A stretch of 64,000 nucleotides of DNA from Arcanobacterium_A hippocoleae_A. GTDB taxonomy: Bacteria; Actinomycetota; Actinomycetes; Actinomycetales; Actinomycetaceae. The first letter of the stretch is position 1. The number at the start of each line of letters is the position of its first letter. The position numbers were made by a program, and so were the translations under genes. Positions 49,436 to 58,280 of the stretch are shown piece after piece. The stretch is taken from assembly GCA_040360365.1 (NCBI GenBank), contig CP136412.1, one strand, 5' to 3'. The notes under the pieces were generated by a model, which did no database searches, had not been told where the DNA came from, and saw nothing but the letters and a program-made list of their open reading frames with translations.

Positions 49436-49999
49436 TCACTTGTCGATATTTTCTCCGTAAATAGCGCTCCAAACCCGTGTGTCGCCCCATTTTCGCACAT
49501 CGTCGAGAACAAGTTCTGCAGGCCAAATCGGTTCCGGGGCACGTTTTGCCCGCTCCACAATCACCATCGCATTTTGCGATAGAAATGGAATTAAAGCTGT
49601 TAAAACCTTCGCGAGCGCCGTCTCAGCCAAATCATAAGGCGGATCAATAAATACTAGGTCGTATTTTTGATTCACGATACGGCTTTCCAAATAAGTCTGC
49701 ACTTTTTGATTTATCACAGTTGTATTAAATCCGAGTGTGCGGGCATTATCGTTAATAACTTTTGCTGCGGCTGAATTCATCTCCACGCATACTGCACTCT
49801 GTGCGCCGCGTGAGAGTGCTTCAAATGCGAGCGCGCCTGAACCGGCGAAGAGGTCTAGTACGGCGCAGTCTGCAAGATATCCATAATGTTCTAAACGGGA
49901 AAAAAGTGCCTCGCGCACACGTTCTGAAGTCGGACGTGTGCCTGACTTTGGAACATGCAAAATTCTTCCCTTTGCTTTTCCTGCCACGATTCGAGTCAT
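49436..49999 (-). CDS. rsmD: 16S rRNA (guanine966-N2)-methyltransferase RsmD
   Basis: 187 residues, SAM-dependent. MTRIVAGKAKGRILHVPKSGTRPTSERVREALFSRL is the family start, DLFAGSGALAFEALSRGA the SAM motif, and FIDPPYDLAET the catalytic D/NPPY. Downstream of recG, upstream of coaD, the usual order. Intact. Confidence 0.95.
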   Translation of the reverse strand: MTRIVAGKAKGRILHVPKSGTRPTSERVREALFSRLEHYGYLADCAVLDLFAGSGALAFEALSRGAQSAVCVEMNSAAAKVINDNARTLGFNTTVINQKVQTYLESRIVNQKYDLVFIDPPYDLAETALAKVLTALIPFLSQNAMVIVERAKRAPEPIWPAELVLDDVRKWGDTRVWSAIYGENIDK

Positions 50000-50545
50000 T
50001 TGTGTTCCGCCTTGTTATTTGTCTGTATCTCGTTATTTGTCTCTATTTTCGCCGCTAAATATTTTATCCGCCCAGCGGTTTTAGATGGTTACCAGTTTTA
50101 GATTATTTCAATCTCAGGTAATTTTATGCGAGTTCAGATTCGGACAGTTATTTATTATTTATTTATTATTTGCAGCTGATTTTGTTTTTCGCCGGGCAAT
50201 AGTGTTTCAGCATTCCCGCCGCGGAACTTAAATGTTTGCAGAACTTAAACATTTGCGGAATTTAAACGCTTCAGGATTTCTGTTTAATTATTTTGTGCAA
50301 TTATTTTCGGTTAGCTATTTCCGCAGCGGTGTGCGTAATCGGCACTGTTTCAAAAACTGCATAAAAAATAAAAGGATGCACGCTTATCAGGAAATCAAAT
50401 TACTGGGATATTGCGAAAACACTCATGCAACTGCCGTATTTTAAATATTTACCATAGATAATTTTAAACATAGATAATTTTGACCATAGATAATTTTGCA
50501 CAGAAATGAACCAGAGAGAGAAAACAGCAAGCAAACAGCACCTGC
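50000..50545. other. Intergenic region between rsmD and recG with short tandem repeats
   Basis: About 545 bp, AT-rich. Near duplicates are seen: CGTTATTTGTCTCTAT-like pairs near 50010-50045, TTATTTATTATTTATTTATTATT near 50145-50170, AGAACTTAAAC/GGAATTTAAAC near 50230-50270, and a 3x16-bp repeat at 50453-50497. No gene recognised. Confidence 0.6.
50453..50497. repeat. Three tandem 16-bp units with core CATAGATAATTTT
   Basis: CATAGATAATTTT begins at 50453, 50469 and 50485, with period 16 and 3-bp linkers TAA/GAC-like. Located 50 bp beyond the recG stop. Confidence 0.85.
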
Positions 50546-52824
50546 TTAATCCCGTTCCAGATATTCAGTTTCATTTTGCGCAGCCCGCTTCGCAGCTGCC
50601 TGGGCTAATGCCGGATGTTCCGCGAGAACCGGATCTTGCATCACTAAAACAAACGCACTTTCTTTCGCTGCCGCAATTATTTCAACATCACGAACAACAT
50701 CGAGAAATCGCAGTGCACTTTGAACTCCGGATTGTTCTTTTCCCAACACATTTCCGGCATTGCGCAGGCGGACATCCGCTTCCGCGAGAGCAAAACCGTC
50801 GTTAGTGGCAGCAAATGCGCTGAGCCGCTCAAATGCAGCAGTCCCCTCCGGAGCATGGTGGACTGCAAGACAAAGCGACTCGCGCGCACCTCGTCCAATT
50901 CTTCCGCGCAGCTGATGCAGCTGTGAGATCCCAAACCGGTCCGCATCTAAAATCACCATCATCGCCGCTTCCGGCACATCTACACCAACCTCAATCACCG
51001 TCGTGGCAATTAATAAGTTTGTTTTCCCGCTTTGAAAATCAACTAGTGCCTGCGACTTCTCAGCAGCCGGCATTTTCCCATGAAGCACCGAGATTTTCGC
51101 ATTCTGCAAATCACTGTTCGCCAACAGCTCTTTGCGTAATTTTTCGACGGAAACCAGCTCGCGGTCAGGATCCGTACCAAATTGCGCAAACGGAATCGCC
51201 TGGGTAATTTCCCTCGCTGCACCGAATTTGCAAAATCTGCAATATTATCTGCTTCATCAGATCCGACATTTTCCGCTGAATCTTCAGAAATCCGCGGGCA
51301 AACAGCATAGACTCTCCCGCCTTTTGCAATCTCTTCACTGGCACGCTGCCAAACTCGCCGCATCCATGCCTCATTCCATGCCGGAACCAACATTGTCGAA
51401 ATTGGTTTCCGCCCCTTTGGAAGCTCTTTCAGCGTGGAAACTTCCAAATCACCAAAAACCGTCATTGCAATCGTCCGCGGGATCGGCGTCGCCGTCATCA
51501 CAAGCAGATGTACCCCCTGCGCCAGCTTATTCCGCTGATCTACCCCAAACCGATGCTGCTCATCAATCACGACAAGACCAAGAAACGGCAGCTGCACCCG
51601 ATCTTCCAAAAGTGCATGCGTCCCAATAATCAGCTGCGCCTGCCCAGAAGCCATCCGGAAATATGCCTGTTTCTTCTGTGAAGGCGTCACCGATCCGGTA
51701 AGCAGTTCAACAGTAATAGCCTCCGACGGGGCGCCAATAGTACCGCCGAACGCAAGATCGCCAAGGAGCGCAGTAATTGAAGCATAATGCTGTTCAGCAA
51801 GTACTTCTGTCGGCGCAAGCAGCACCGCCTGCCTGCCGTTATCAATTACCTGCAGCATTGCCCGCAGCGCAACGATTGTTTTTCCGGTGCCGACATCGCC
51901 TTGAAGCAGCCGGCGCATTGGAGTCGCCTTGGCAAGATCTGAATCAATTTCAGCTCCGACGGTTTTCTGCCCCGCAGTGAGCGCAAACGGCAGCCGCGCA
52001 TCGAAAATCTGCAGCGCCTTATTTTCCTGTTTCGGCGCCGCGGGAGCACTAAAACTGGCAGCCTGCACTGCGCGGGTTGCGAGAAGAGTCTGCAGCACGA
52101 AAGCTTCCTCATGCGCCATTCGCTTCCGTGCCTGCACCCATTCTGTTTCAGTTTGCGGCAGATGGAGCGAGCGCAAAGCCGGCGCGCGCGCCGGCAGCCC
52201 GTGCGCCTCCAAATATTCGGCAGGTAAAATTTCGGGGAAAGTGTGCTCGTTTACCAGCGGAAGCACTGCTTGCACCGCACGGGCAAGCTGCCAGGATGGC
52301 AGCTTTGCGCTCGCATGGTAAATCGGCACCGGTGCAGTAATCGCTGCGGTGTTAATTTCCGATTCGGCTTGCAGGACTTCATAATCCGGATGGGAGAGTT
52401 GGAGCTGCCCGCGGTATTCGCTAATTGTTCCGGAAAAGGTCGCAACTGTGCCGACTTTCAGCTTTTGTACATGAAACTGCAGCGGACGCATATTTCTCGC
52501 GAAAAAGGTTAGAGACAAATCGTGGGTGCCGTCGGTGATTAATACATGCAGAATGTATCCGTTCCGCAGATGCATTTGCCGAATATTTGTATCTGTTACT
52601 CGTGCAACTACTGTCACGGCTTGACCGATACTGACCCGTTCGATTGGCATTAGTTCTCCGCGTTTGGCAAGCCGAAAGGGCACATGTTCCAGCAGATCGT
52701 TCACGGTATGCAAGCCCAGTTTCGCAAGCGCATTCGCTGAGCGTTTCGAAACGTGTTTTTCTAATGGATTATCGACGATTGAGCGCTGTTCTCCGCTGAG
52801 TGCCGGCACAATTTTTTCGGTCAT
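50546..52824 (-). CDS. recG: ATP-dependent DNA helicase RecG, frameshifted as read
   Basis: Remodels stalled replication forks. N-terminal wedge/OB domain (VPFRLAKRGELMPIERVSIGQAVTV), Walker A LLQGDVGTGKTIVALRAM, DEQHRFGV (DExH box), VMTATPIPRTIAMT, and VLDADRFGISQLHQLRGRIGRG in helicase motif VI. The break is near 51219-51225 (+ strand, AATTTGC). One added base joins ADFAN to FGAAREITQAIPFAQFGTDPD and on to the end at 50546. ATG 52824. About 760 residues repaired. It heads the rsmD-coaD cluster. Confidence 0.93.
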
Positions 52825-53165
52825 ATTCCTAGCCTAGTTGGATTTACTAACTTGTTGGTACTATTTATGCTTATCTTCTGTTTATCTCATATCTGCGCGG
52901 TGCATTAGGTTATTTACGATATCTGCAGGCTACTTCATTGCTAAAATATTTCATTGCTAAAATATTTCATTGCTAAATTATTTCATGCGTATTCCCGGGC
53001 AGAATCGAAATTTTTCATTTTTTCAGCAATAATAGTGCCCAATACCACTAAGCCCGGCACAACTAAAGACTGGCTTCGGCGGTAGTTTTTCGATAAACTG
53101 CTTAAGTTGCAATCTCGAGATGCGCCTAGTGCGGTCTCGTTTTAACGAAAACGAAGGAGATAACC
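52825..53165. other. Intergenic region between recG and rpmB
   Basis: About 340 bp upstream of two divergent genes, containing a 16-bp tandem repeat (52935-52984) and the rpmB promoter region. No gene. Confidence 0.5.
52935..52984. repeat. Three tandem 16-bp units with core TTCATTGCTAAAATAT
   Basis: TTCATTGCTAAAATAT repeats at about 52934, 52950 and 52966 (the last with ATTAT), ending with a partial TTCATGC. The period is 16, the same as the repeat at 50453 on the other side of recG, though the sequence differs. Confidence 0.8.
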
Positions 53166-53357
53166 GTGGCCTCTGTATGTGACGTCTGCGGCAAGGGCCC
53201 GAGCTTCGGCAAGAGTGTTTCGCACTCCCATGTGCGTACTTCCCGCCGCTGGAACCCAAATATTCAGCGTGTGCGCGCGCTCGTTAAAGGTGCACCAAAG
53301 CGCTTGAACGTCTGCACTTCCTGCCTCAAGGCCGGCAAGGTAACGCGAAATATCTGA
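53166..53357 (+). CDS. rpmB: 50S ribosomal protein L28 (cysteine-containing form)
   Basis: 63 residues, GTG start at 53166 with AAGGAGATAACC. MASVCDVCGKGPSFGKSVSHSHVRTSRRWNPN at the start is L28. Two CxxC pairs (CDVC and CTSC) show the zinc-binding form; in Actinobacteria zinc-poor cells may use a second, cysteine-free copy controlled by Zur. A terminator follows. Confidence 0.97.
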   Translation: MASVCDVCGKGPSFGKSVSHSHVRTSRRWNPNIQRVRALVKGAPKRLNVCTSCLKAGKVTRNI

Positions 53358-53426
53358 TTGCGTGCCGATCTGCTGGCTTGCGCTTATCTAATTGAGCTGT
53401 AACTGGCAGCCGCATAAATCGCGAAT

Positions 53427-53468
53427 GTCCTGCGTAAGAGTTGTTTTTCTCTTATGCAGGACTTTTTT
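53427..53468 (+). terminator. Intrinsic terminator of rpmB
   Basis: Arms GTCCTGCGTAAGAG and CTCTTATGCAGGAC pair with one G-T, 8-nt loop, followed by T6. Textbook form. Confidence 0.95.
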
Positions 53469-53590
53469 ATTCGCACTAATGAAGCAAGCATATTAATCAT
53501 CTCGGCCTGAATAACACCAACTTTTTTCCCCCCGGCACACCAACGAAAAATCCGGTCATTAGCCCCACATTTTGTCTATTAACCCCAAAA

Positions 53591-53662
53591 ATGCGAAAAG
53601 CCGTCAAACCCGATTCCGCCAGCAGTTGCGTATCCTCGCGCGAACTTTGCCACCAGTTACGT
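53591..53662. repeat. 72-bp direct repeat, copy 1
   Basis: Begins ATGCGAAAAGCCGTCAAACC, ends CCACCAGTTACGT. It differs from copy 2 at 53855-53926 at only three positions. It contains two of the 31-bp units (cores at 53623 and 53654). Confidence 0.93.
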
Positions 53663-53755
53663 CAGTTCGTGCCCCTCTCAGCGCCGACGGGTGTAGTCCT
53701 GCAGTCCGAAAAATGCGAAAAGTTCTTTTATTTTGGGTCTAGTTTTGCCGGTTCC

Positions 53756-53831
53756 AAGCGGTGTTTTTGCACAGCGGTCAAGCTTGATCTATGCAAAAAC
53801 ACCGCTTTCCACCCAAATATCCACCAGCTTT
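53756..53831 (-). repeat. Palindromic dispersed element, copy 1 (minus orientation)
   Basis: Inverted arms AAGCGGTGTTTTTGCA (53756-53771) and TGCAAAAACACCGCTT (53792-53807) are perfect over 16 bp. The 20-bp loop contains the palindrome TCAAGCTTGA. The reverse complement of 53756-53831 aligns with 55831-55904, including the flank AAAGCTGGTG and TTTGGG. It is not a known IS; it may be a MITE- or REP-like element. Confidence 0.85.
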
Positions 53832-53854
53832 TTATCCCACTAATCCGAACAAAA

Positions 53855-53926
53855 ATACGAAAAGCCGTCAAACCCGATTCCGCCAGCAGTTACGTATCCT
53901 CGCGCAAACTTTGCCACCAGTTACGT
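53855..53926. repeat. 72-bp direct repeat, copy 2
   Basis: Begins ATACGAAAAGCCGTCAAACC. 69 of 72 bases match copy 1; separated from it by 192 bp that hold the palindrome. The array of 31-bp units continues beyond this copy to about 54000. Confidence 0.93.
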
Positions 53927-54005
53927 GAACTCATAAACACTTTGCCACCACTTACATCAGCCCGCAGAAATCCCGCCGCCACTTACGCATGCCGGCATAC
54001 TTGCC
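53887..54005. repeat. 31-bp periodic degenerate array (locus 3)
   Basis: CAGTTACGT or CACTTACR cores begin at 53887, 53918, 53949 and 53980, exactly 31 bp apart. Consensus of the unit: CASTTACGT followed by about 22 less conserved bases ending TTTGCCAC. The spacing is close to three turns of B-DNA. Confidence 0.85.
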
Positions 54006-54213
54006 GCAGAAACAAAATATGAAGAGCCATTCAGCAACAAATAACACGATTATTCAACCTGAAAATCTGCCACTAATCCAAAGTCAATAACTTTTCTGCG
54101 CTAACCGCAATTTTTCCGTCTGCTCAAACAGCATGGAATCTGCAGTGCTTCATAAAATGGACTTCTGCACTGCAAAAAGAATTTCGATTAAGATTATTTC
54201 CACGTCAGCAAAG

Positions 54214-54251
54214 CGGCTGTGAAATCCGCATATCTGCATGTTTCACAGCCG
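54214..54251 (+). promoter_or_regulatory. Hairpin in the 5' region of the permease gene
   Basis: Arms CGGCTGTGAAA and TTTCACAGCCG, 11 bp, 16-nt loop, 69 bp upstream of the permease ATG. It may be an attenuator in the leader, or a terminator for upstream transcription. Confidence 0.5.
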
Positions 54252-54319
54252 GAAAAATAAAAGAACTATACACTGCCGGTTTACACTCACTGGCGGAATT
54301 GTATTTTACGGAGACACAT

Positions 54320-55795
54320 ATGGCAGCTACATTTAAACAGCAATGTACCGCAAAGGAACCACGCACCCATCTTGAACGGCGTCTTACGAGTGCCCAGATT
54401 TCAATGATTGCACTCTCAGGCGCACTCGGAACCGGCTTATTCCTTGGCGCTGGATCCACAATTAGCTTTGCCGGTCCAGCTACCGTAATTTCCTATATGC
54501 TTGCTGGTTCGCTTGCATTGGCTGTTGTCTGCGCGCTTGCTGAACTTGTCTGTGCACATCCAGTACCTGGCGGTCATGGTGCGATTGCAGCTTTCCATCT
54601 TGGAAAGCTTGGCGGTTACGTGACCCGTTGGAACTTTGCAATTACGATGCTCACTGCCGTCGGCGCCGAAGTAACTGCCACAGCTACGTACTTTCAGCAT
54701 TGGTTCCCTGATCTGAATCTCGGTTTAGGTACGGTACTTTGCTCGGTATTTATTATTTCCTTAAACCTTGCAACTGTGCGGCTATACGGAACGGCAGAAT
54801 ATTGGTTCTCAATGATTAAAGTTACGGCAATCATAGTTTTCATTTTGCTTGGGCTCTCGGTGATTCTTTTTGGCTGGCCCGCTGACTCGAACCCGATTGG
54901 ACTGAATTATCTCAGCAATGTGACTACCTCGGACGGTCTCAGCGGGTTCGCACCATATGGTATTTCCGGAATTTTGCTTGCCGCCTGCATGGCAGTATTT
55001 TCATTCGGAGGAATTGAAAATGTTTCCGTATCCGCAGCTGAAAGCGAACATCCGCAGCGCGATATTCCCCGCGCAGCCGGTACGATGATTTGGCGTTTGC
55101 TGATTTTCTATGTATTTGCAATTCTCGTGATTGCAGCGCTCCAGCCGTGGACTACTACCGTGGCGAACTCAGGTAATGCGGACGCTTCCCCATTCGTGCT
55201 TGTACTTGATGAAGTCGGAATCGCCGGCGCAGGGCATATTATGAATGCGATTTTGATTATCGCTGCACTTTCTGCCGCAAACGGCTGTCTCTACTCTGGA
55301 TCGCGGATGATTCATTCGCTGGCACTCGATAAAATGGCGCCGAATTTCGCATCCCATACTTCAGATTCCGGCTCTCCGCGCGGAGCTGTTCTGCTCGCTA
55401 CCGCGTGTTTCTTTGTTGCTTCTGCCCTTTCAATCTGGAGCCCAGATCACGCATTTATGATTCTCTACGGCTGTGCTACAGTTGGGATTCTTCTCACGTG
55501 GGTGCTGGTTATGGTGACGCATCTAAAGTTCCGTAAAGATTGGAATGTGCGAAAACTTCCGAAGCTTCGCGTTCGCTTATGGGGTGCACCGGTAACAAAC
55601 TGGCTCGTAATTATGGCTTCCATCGCAATTTTCATTGCACTGTACGCATGTAATTTGCTGCCGATTGCGTTTTATGCCGGTGTTCCATACCTGATTATTC
55701 TGATTGGGTCTTATTTTATTCTCAACAAAATTCGTAAGCTGCCGCAGCCGACGAAACTTGAATTTGCAGCAAATACCGACGAATTAACACATTAA
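54320..55795 (+). CDS. Amino-acid permease, AAT family (APC superfamily)
   Basis: 491 residues with about 12 membrane helices. The N-terminal cytoplasmic part is RTHLERRLTSAQISMIALSGALGTGLFLGAGSTIS. GALGTGLF is the family substrate-site loop in helix 1. Later landmarks are FSFGGIENVSVSAAESEHPQRDIPRAAGTMIWRLLIFY and NGCLYSGSRMIHSLAL. These fit the AAT permeases for GABA, aromatic, Lys/His or D-Ser/D-Ala type substrates, which cannot be told apart by eye. ATG 54320 with GGAG; upstream TTG 54299 is in frame but unlikely. It is flanked by inverted copies of the palindromic element, so the segment may have been mobilised or rearranged. Confidence 0.93.
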   Translation: MAATFKQQCTAKEPRTHLERRLTSAQISMIALSGALGTGLFLGAGSTISFAGPATVISYMLAGSLALAVVCALAELVCAHPVPGGHGAIAAFHLGKLGGYVTRWNFAITMLTAVGAEVTATATYFQHWFPDLNLGLGTVLCSVFIISLNLATVRLYGTAEYWFSMIKVTAIIVFILLGLSVILFGWPADSNPIGLNYLSNVTTSDGLSGFAPYGISGILLAACMAVFSFGGIENVSVSAAESEHPQRDIPRAAGTMIWRLLIFYVFAILVIAALQPWTTTVANSGNADASPFVLVLDEVGIAGAGHIMNAILIIAALSAANGCLYSGSRMIHSLALDKMAPNFASHTSDSGSPRGAVLLATACFFVASALSIWSPDHAFMILYGCATVGILLTWVLVMVTHLKFRKDWNVRKLPKLRVRLWGAPVTNWLVIMASIAIFIALYACNLLPIAFYAGVPYLIILIGSYFILNKIRKLPQPTKLEFAANTDELTH

Positions 55796-55830
55796 AATGG
55801 CTCTTCAAATTTTAGTTATGTTACTGCAAT

Positions 55831-55904
55831 AAAGCTGGTGTTTGTTTGGGCGGAAACGGTGTTTTGCGTAAATCAAGCCTGACCGCTGCGGAAAACACCA
55901 ATTA
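55831..55904 (+). repeat. Palindromic dispersed element, copy 2 (plus orientation)
   Basis: Arms GGTGTTTTgCG... and ...CGgAAAACACC around AAATCAAGCCTGACCGCT. It aligns over the whole length with the reverse complement of 53756-53831 (AAAGCTGGTG, TTTGGGcGGAAA, CGGTGTTTTGC, ATCAAGC, TGACCGCTG, AAAACACC). It is older or more mutated than copy 1; its palindrome is imperfect. Confidence 0.85.
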
Positions 55905-56082
55905 AACCCAACCAAAAGACCAAACCAAAAAGCTTTCTGCAAAAACGAAACCACCCACCCCACGGCACGCCCCCGCTGCTCACACAAACAAAATATGAAG
56001 CTCCGTTAAAATTTCCGCTGTTAAAAATTCGCGAGTTTCAAAATATGAATAAATAGCTTGTATCAGCTTGAATAAATTAAAG

Positions 56083-56125
56083 TTCAGGGAGCGGGATGAA
56101 TCTGAGATTCGTTCCGCTCCCTGAA
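56083..56125. terminator. Bidirectional terminator between permease and FMN reductase genes
   Basis: Arms TTCAGGGAGCGG and CCGCTCCCTGAA, with a further partial inner stem (GATGAATC/GATTCGTTC). It lies between convergent genes. Confidence 0.9.
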
Positions 56126-56300
56126 CCGATTACGCTGCTGTGATTTGAACTGAAAATTGGGACAGCTTCCGCATATCGGCAAATGCCGATACCAGAAAAT
56201 TAATCTCCAATTACGTCCGCAAGAATTTCACGCGAAAATCTCATCAGAAAATCTCACAAGTTTCGATAATTCAGCTTCACAGTTACAACTCAGTGAATAT

Positions 56301-56840
56301 TCAGTTTTGCTCTGCCTGCACGAAGTTTACAAAAGCTTCAACCCAGCCCTTGAGGAACTCTTGGGTATCGGCATGAACTTCGCCCTCAGCGATGCCGGTG
56401 GTGAGTGCATTGATATATCCTTCCGGCTGCCCCATGACTTTAGTTCCGAAGAAAAGTAATGAAGCACGCAATGATTGCTGCGCTGCTGCAGTACCAATAC
56501 CGGATGGTGAAGTACCGATGGTAGCTACCGGCTTACCTGCAAGAGCCCAGTCGCCGTATGGACGCGAAGTCCATTCAATAGCGTTATGCAGTGCTGCAGA
56601 ATATGCCCGGTTATGCTCTGGAGTAATTAAAATTACACCGTCTGCCGAAGCTACGGTTTCTTTAAATTCACGTGCAGCCTGCGGGAAATCATTATCAAAA
56701 TCCCGGTTGTACAATGGAAGTTCTGAAATCTTTGCTTCCACCATCTCAACATCTGCAGGTGCATTAGCGACCAGAGTTTCTGCAAGCCGACGATTCAGTG
56801 AGTCTTTGGAAAGCGAGCCAACGATATAAACAATCTTCAT
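56301..56840 (-). CDS. NADPH-dependent FMN reductase family protein
   Basis: About 180 residues, flavodoxin-like fold. MKIVYIVGSLSKDSLNRRLAETLV gives the phosphate loop, LITPEHNRAYSAALHNAIEW is the family signature, and GKPVATIGTSPSGIGTAAAQ follows. Likely NAD(P)H quinone or azo reductase. ATG 56840 with AAAAGGA is preferred over the longer frame to 56945. An inverted repeat AATATGGG...CCCATATT upstream may be its operator. Confidence 0.92.
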   Translation of the reverse strand: MKIVYIVGSLSKDSLNRRLAETLVANAPADVEMVEAKISELPLYNRDFDNDFPQAAREFKETVASADGVILITPEHNRAYSAALHNAIEWTSRPYGDWALAGKPVATIGTSPSGIGTAAAQQSLRASLLFFGTKVMGQPEGYINALTTGIAEGEVHADTQEFLKGWVEAFVNFVQAEQN

Positions 56841-56874
56841 ATTCAATCCTTTTCGAGAATTAGTCGGTCTGTCC

Positions 56875-56906
56875 AATATGGGAATCAAAATTTGCGTACC
56901 CATATT
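56875..56906. promoter_or_regulatory. Possible operator upstream of FMN reductase gene
   Basis: Inverted repeat AATATGGG / CCCATATT with 16 bp between, 35 bp upstream of the ATG. Such sites are typical for small winged-helix regulators. No regulator gene lies beside it. Confidence 0.35.
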
Positions 56907-57138
56907 TCCCGATAATGACTTTATCAGTTTTTGTTTAATCGTCAACTATTTTCCGCGTGTGATATTCAACTTTGCAGAAATATTTAACCTGTAAGAAGCA
57001 AATCCCAATTTCCGCCGGTCAATCAATTTCTCAATCCATTTCACTGCAAATAACACAACAACTACCGAATACTAGCGTATTTGCTGCGCTCCGAAAAAGC
57101 GGAAATCCGCCCGCATATACCTGCCGATATTTAATTAT

Positions 57139-58280
57139 TTAATGCAAACCGGTTCCACGTTCGAAAGCAAGCCCGATTAGCTCCTCAATCAGCTCACGAT
57201 ACTGCATCCCAGATTTTTCCCACATTACAGGATACATCGAAAACGGCGTGAATCCGGGCATTGTATTAATCTCGTTTACAAGTAAAGTTCCGTCGGCGCA
57301 CAAAAACATATCAACCCGTGTGAGACCTTCACATTCAAAAGCATCAAATGCTTTCACTGCAAGCTGCTGCACACGTGCAAGATCATTTGCGGAAAGATTT
57401 TGCGGCGGAATATTCATCACCAAAGTTTCCGTCGCTAAATACTTATGTTGGAAATCATAAAACCCATCACTGGCTTTCTCAAAGGTAACTTCACCCGGAA
57501 TAGCTGCACGCGAATGCCCGAGACCACGGCCGCCAAGCACCGCACACTCAATTTCACGGCCAGCAACCCCTGCTCAACCAGAACTTTCGGATCATGCTGC
57601 TGCGCTTTTTCCACTGCTGCAGCTACCCCGGAAATAGAATCAACCCGGGTAATACCAAGCGACGAACCCGCACGCGCAGGTTTTACGTATACCGGAAATT
57701 CCAGATTCGAAACTTGCCGCAGTACTTCTTCCCGGCCGCGCTCCCAGTTCTTCTTCGTAATCGCAACCCACGGGCTAACTTCAATCCCCCGGCTGCGCAG
57801 CACAAGTTTCATGAAATCTTTATCCATTCCCGCTGCAGAAGCAAACACACCGCAGCCAACATAAGGAATATTCGCCATTTCAAGCAAGCCTTGAACCGTT
57901 CCATCTTCTCCAAACGGACCATGTAAAAGCGGGAATGCCACGTCAATCTTTCCCAACAGTTCAACCTGCGGTTCCCCATTAACTCCAAGTGCGTCATGCA
58001 CCCGCAGTACATCTTGACTTCCGTCGCCGGCAGCAAGCACAATCCGATCCGGATTTTCCGCAACCACTGTAGTCGCACCGTTTAGTTTCAACTTTTCCGG
58101 GTCAGTCTCACCAGGCACCCACGTACCGTCTTTGCGGATTGCAATTGAAAGCACTTCAAACTTTTCCGGATTCAGCACAGACATTACAGCGCCAGCTGTA
58201 GCACAGGAAATCGAATGCTCTCCAGAACGCCCGCCGTAAATTAACGCCACGCGCACTTTACTGTTTTTCTCATTATCCAT
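57139..58280 (-). CDS. ddl: D-alanine--D-alanine ligase, frameshifted as read
   Basis: Joins two D-Ala for peptidoglycan. N-terminal VALIYGGRSGEHSISCATAG, then FPLLHGPFGEDGTVQGLLEMANIPYVGCGV, ATP-grasp VYVKPARAGSSLGITRV, and the metal site FLCADGTLLVNEINTMPGFTPFSMYPVMW. ATG 58280. It breaks at the C4 run 57567-57570 (+ strand). One added base gives VLVEQGVAGREIECAVLGGRGLGHSR. Length about 380 once repaired. The ribosome site is weak. Confidence 0.95.

Larger units (their letters stand above)
53469..54319. other. Repeat-rich intergenic region between rpmB and the permease
   Basis: About 850 bp without a gene. It holds two 72-bp direct repeats, four 31-bp spaced CACTTACG/CAGTTACGT units, a long palindrome and a hairpin just upstream of the permease. 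A 143-codon open frame across it encodes only the repeats (AVKPDSASS twice). Confidence 0.7.
55796..56300. other. Intergenic region after the permease
   Basis: About 505 bp: second copy of the palindromic element, a short match AACAAAATATGAAG (55986) to 54011, and a bidirectional terminator. No gene recognised. Confidence 0.6.

Noticed and set aside
53887..54005. CRISPR-like array
   Set aside because: Period is 31 bp with no unique spacers of normal length, units are degenerate throughout, and no cas gene is present.
53591..54022. 143-codon open frame across the repeat region
   Set aside because: It encodes the 72-bp repeat twice and nothing else; no ribosome site.
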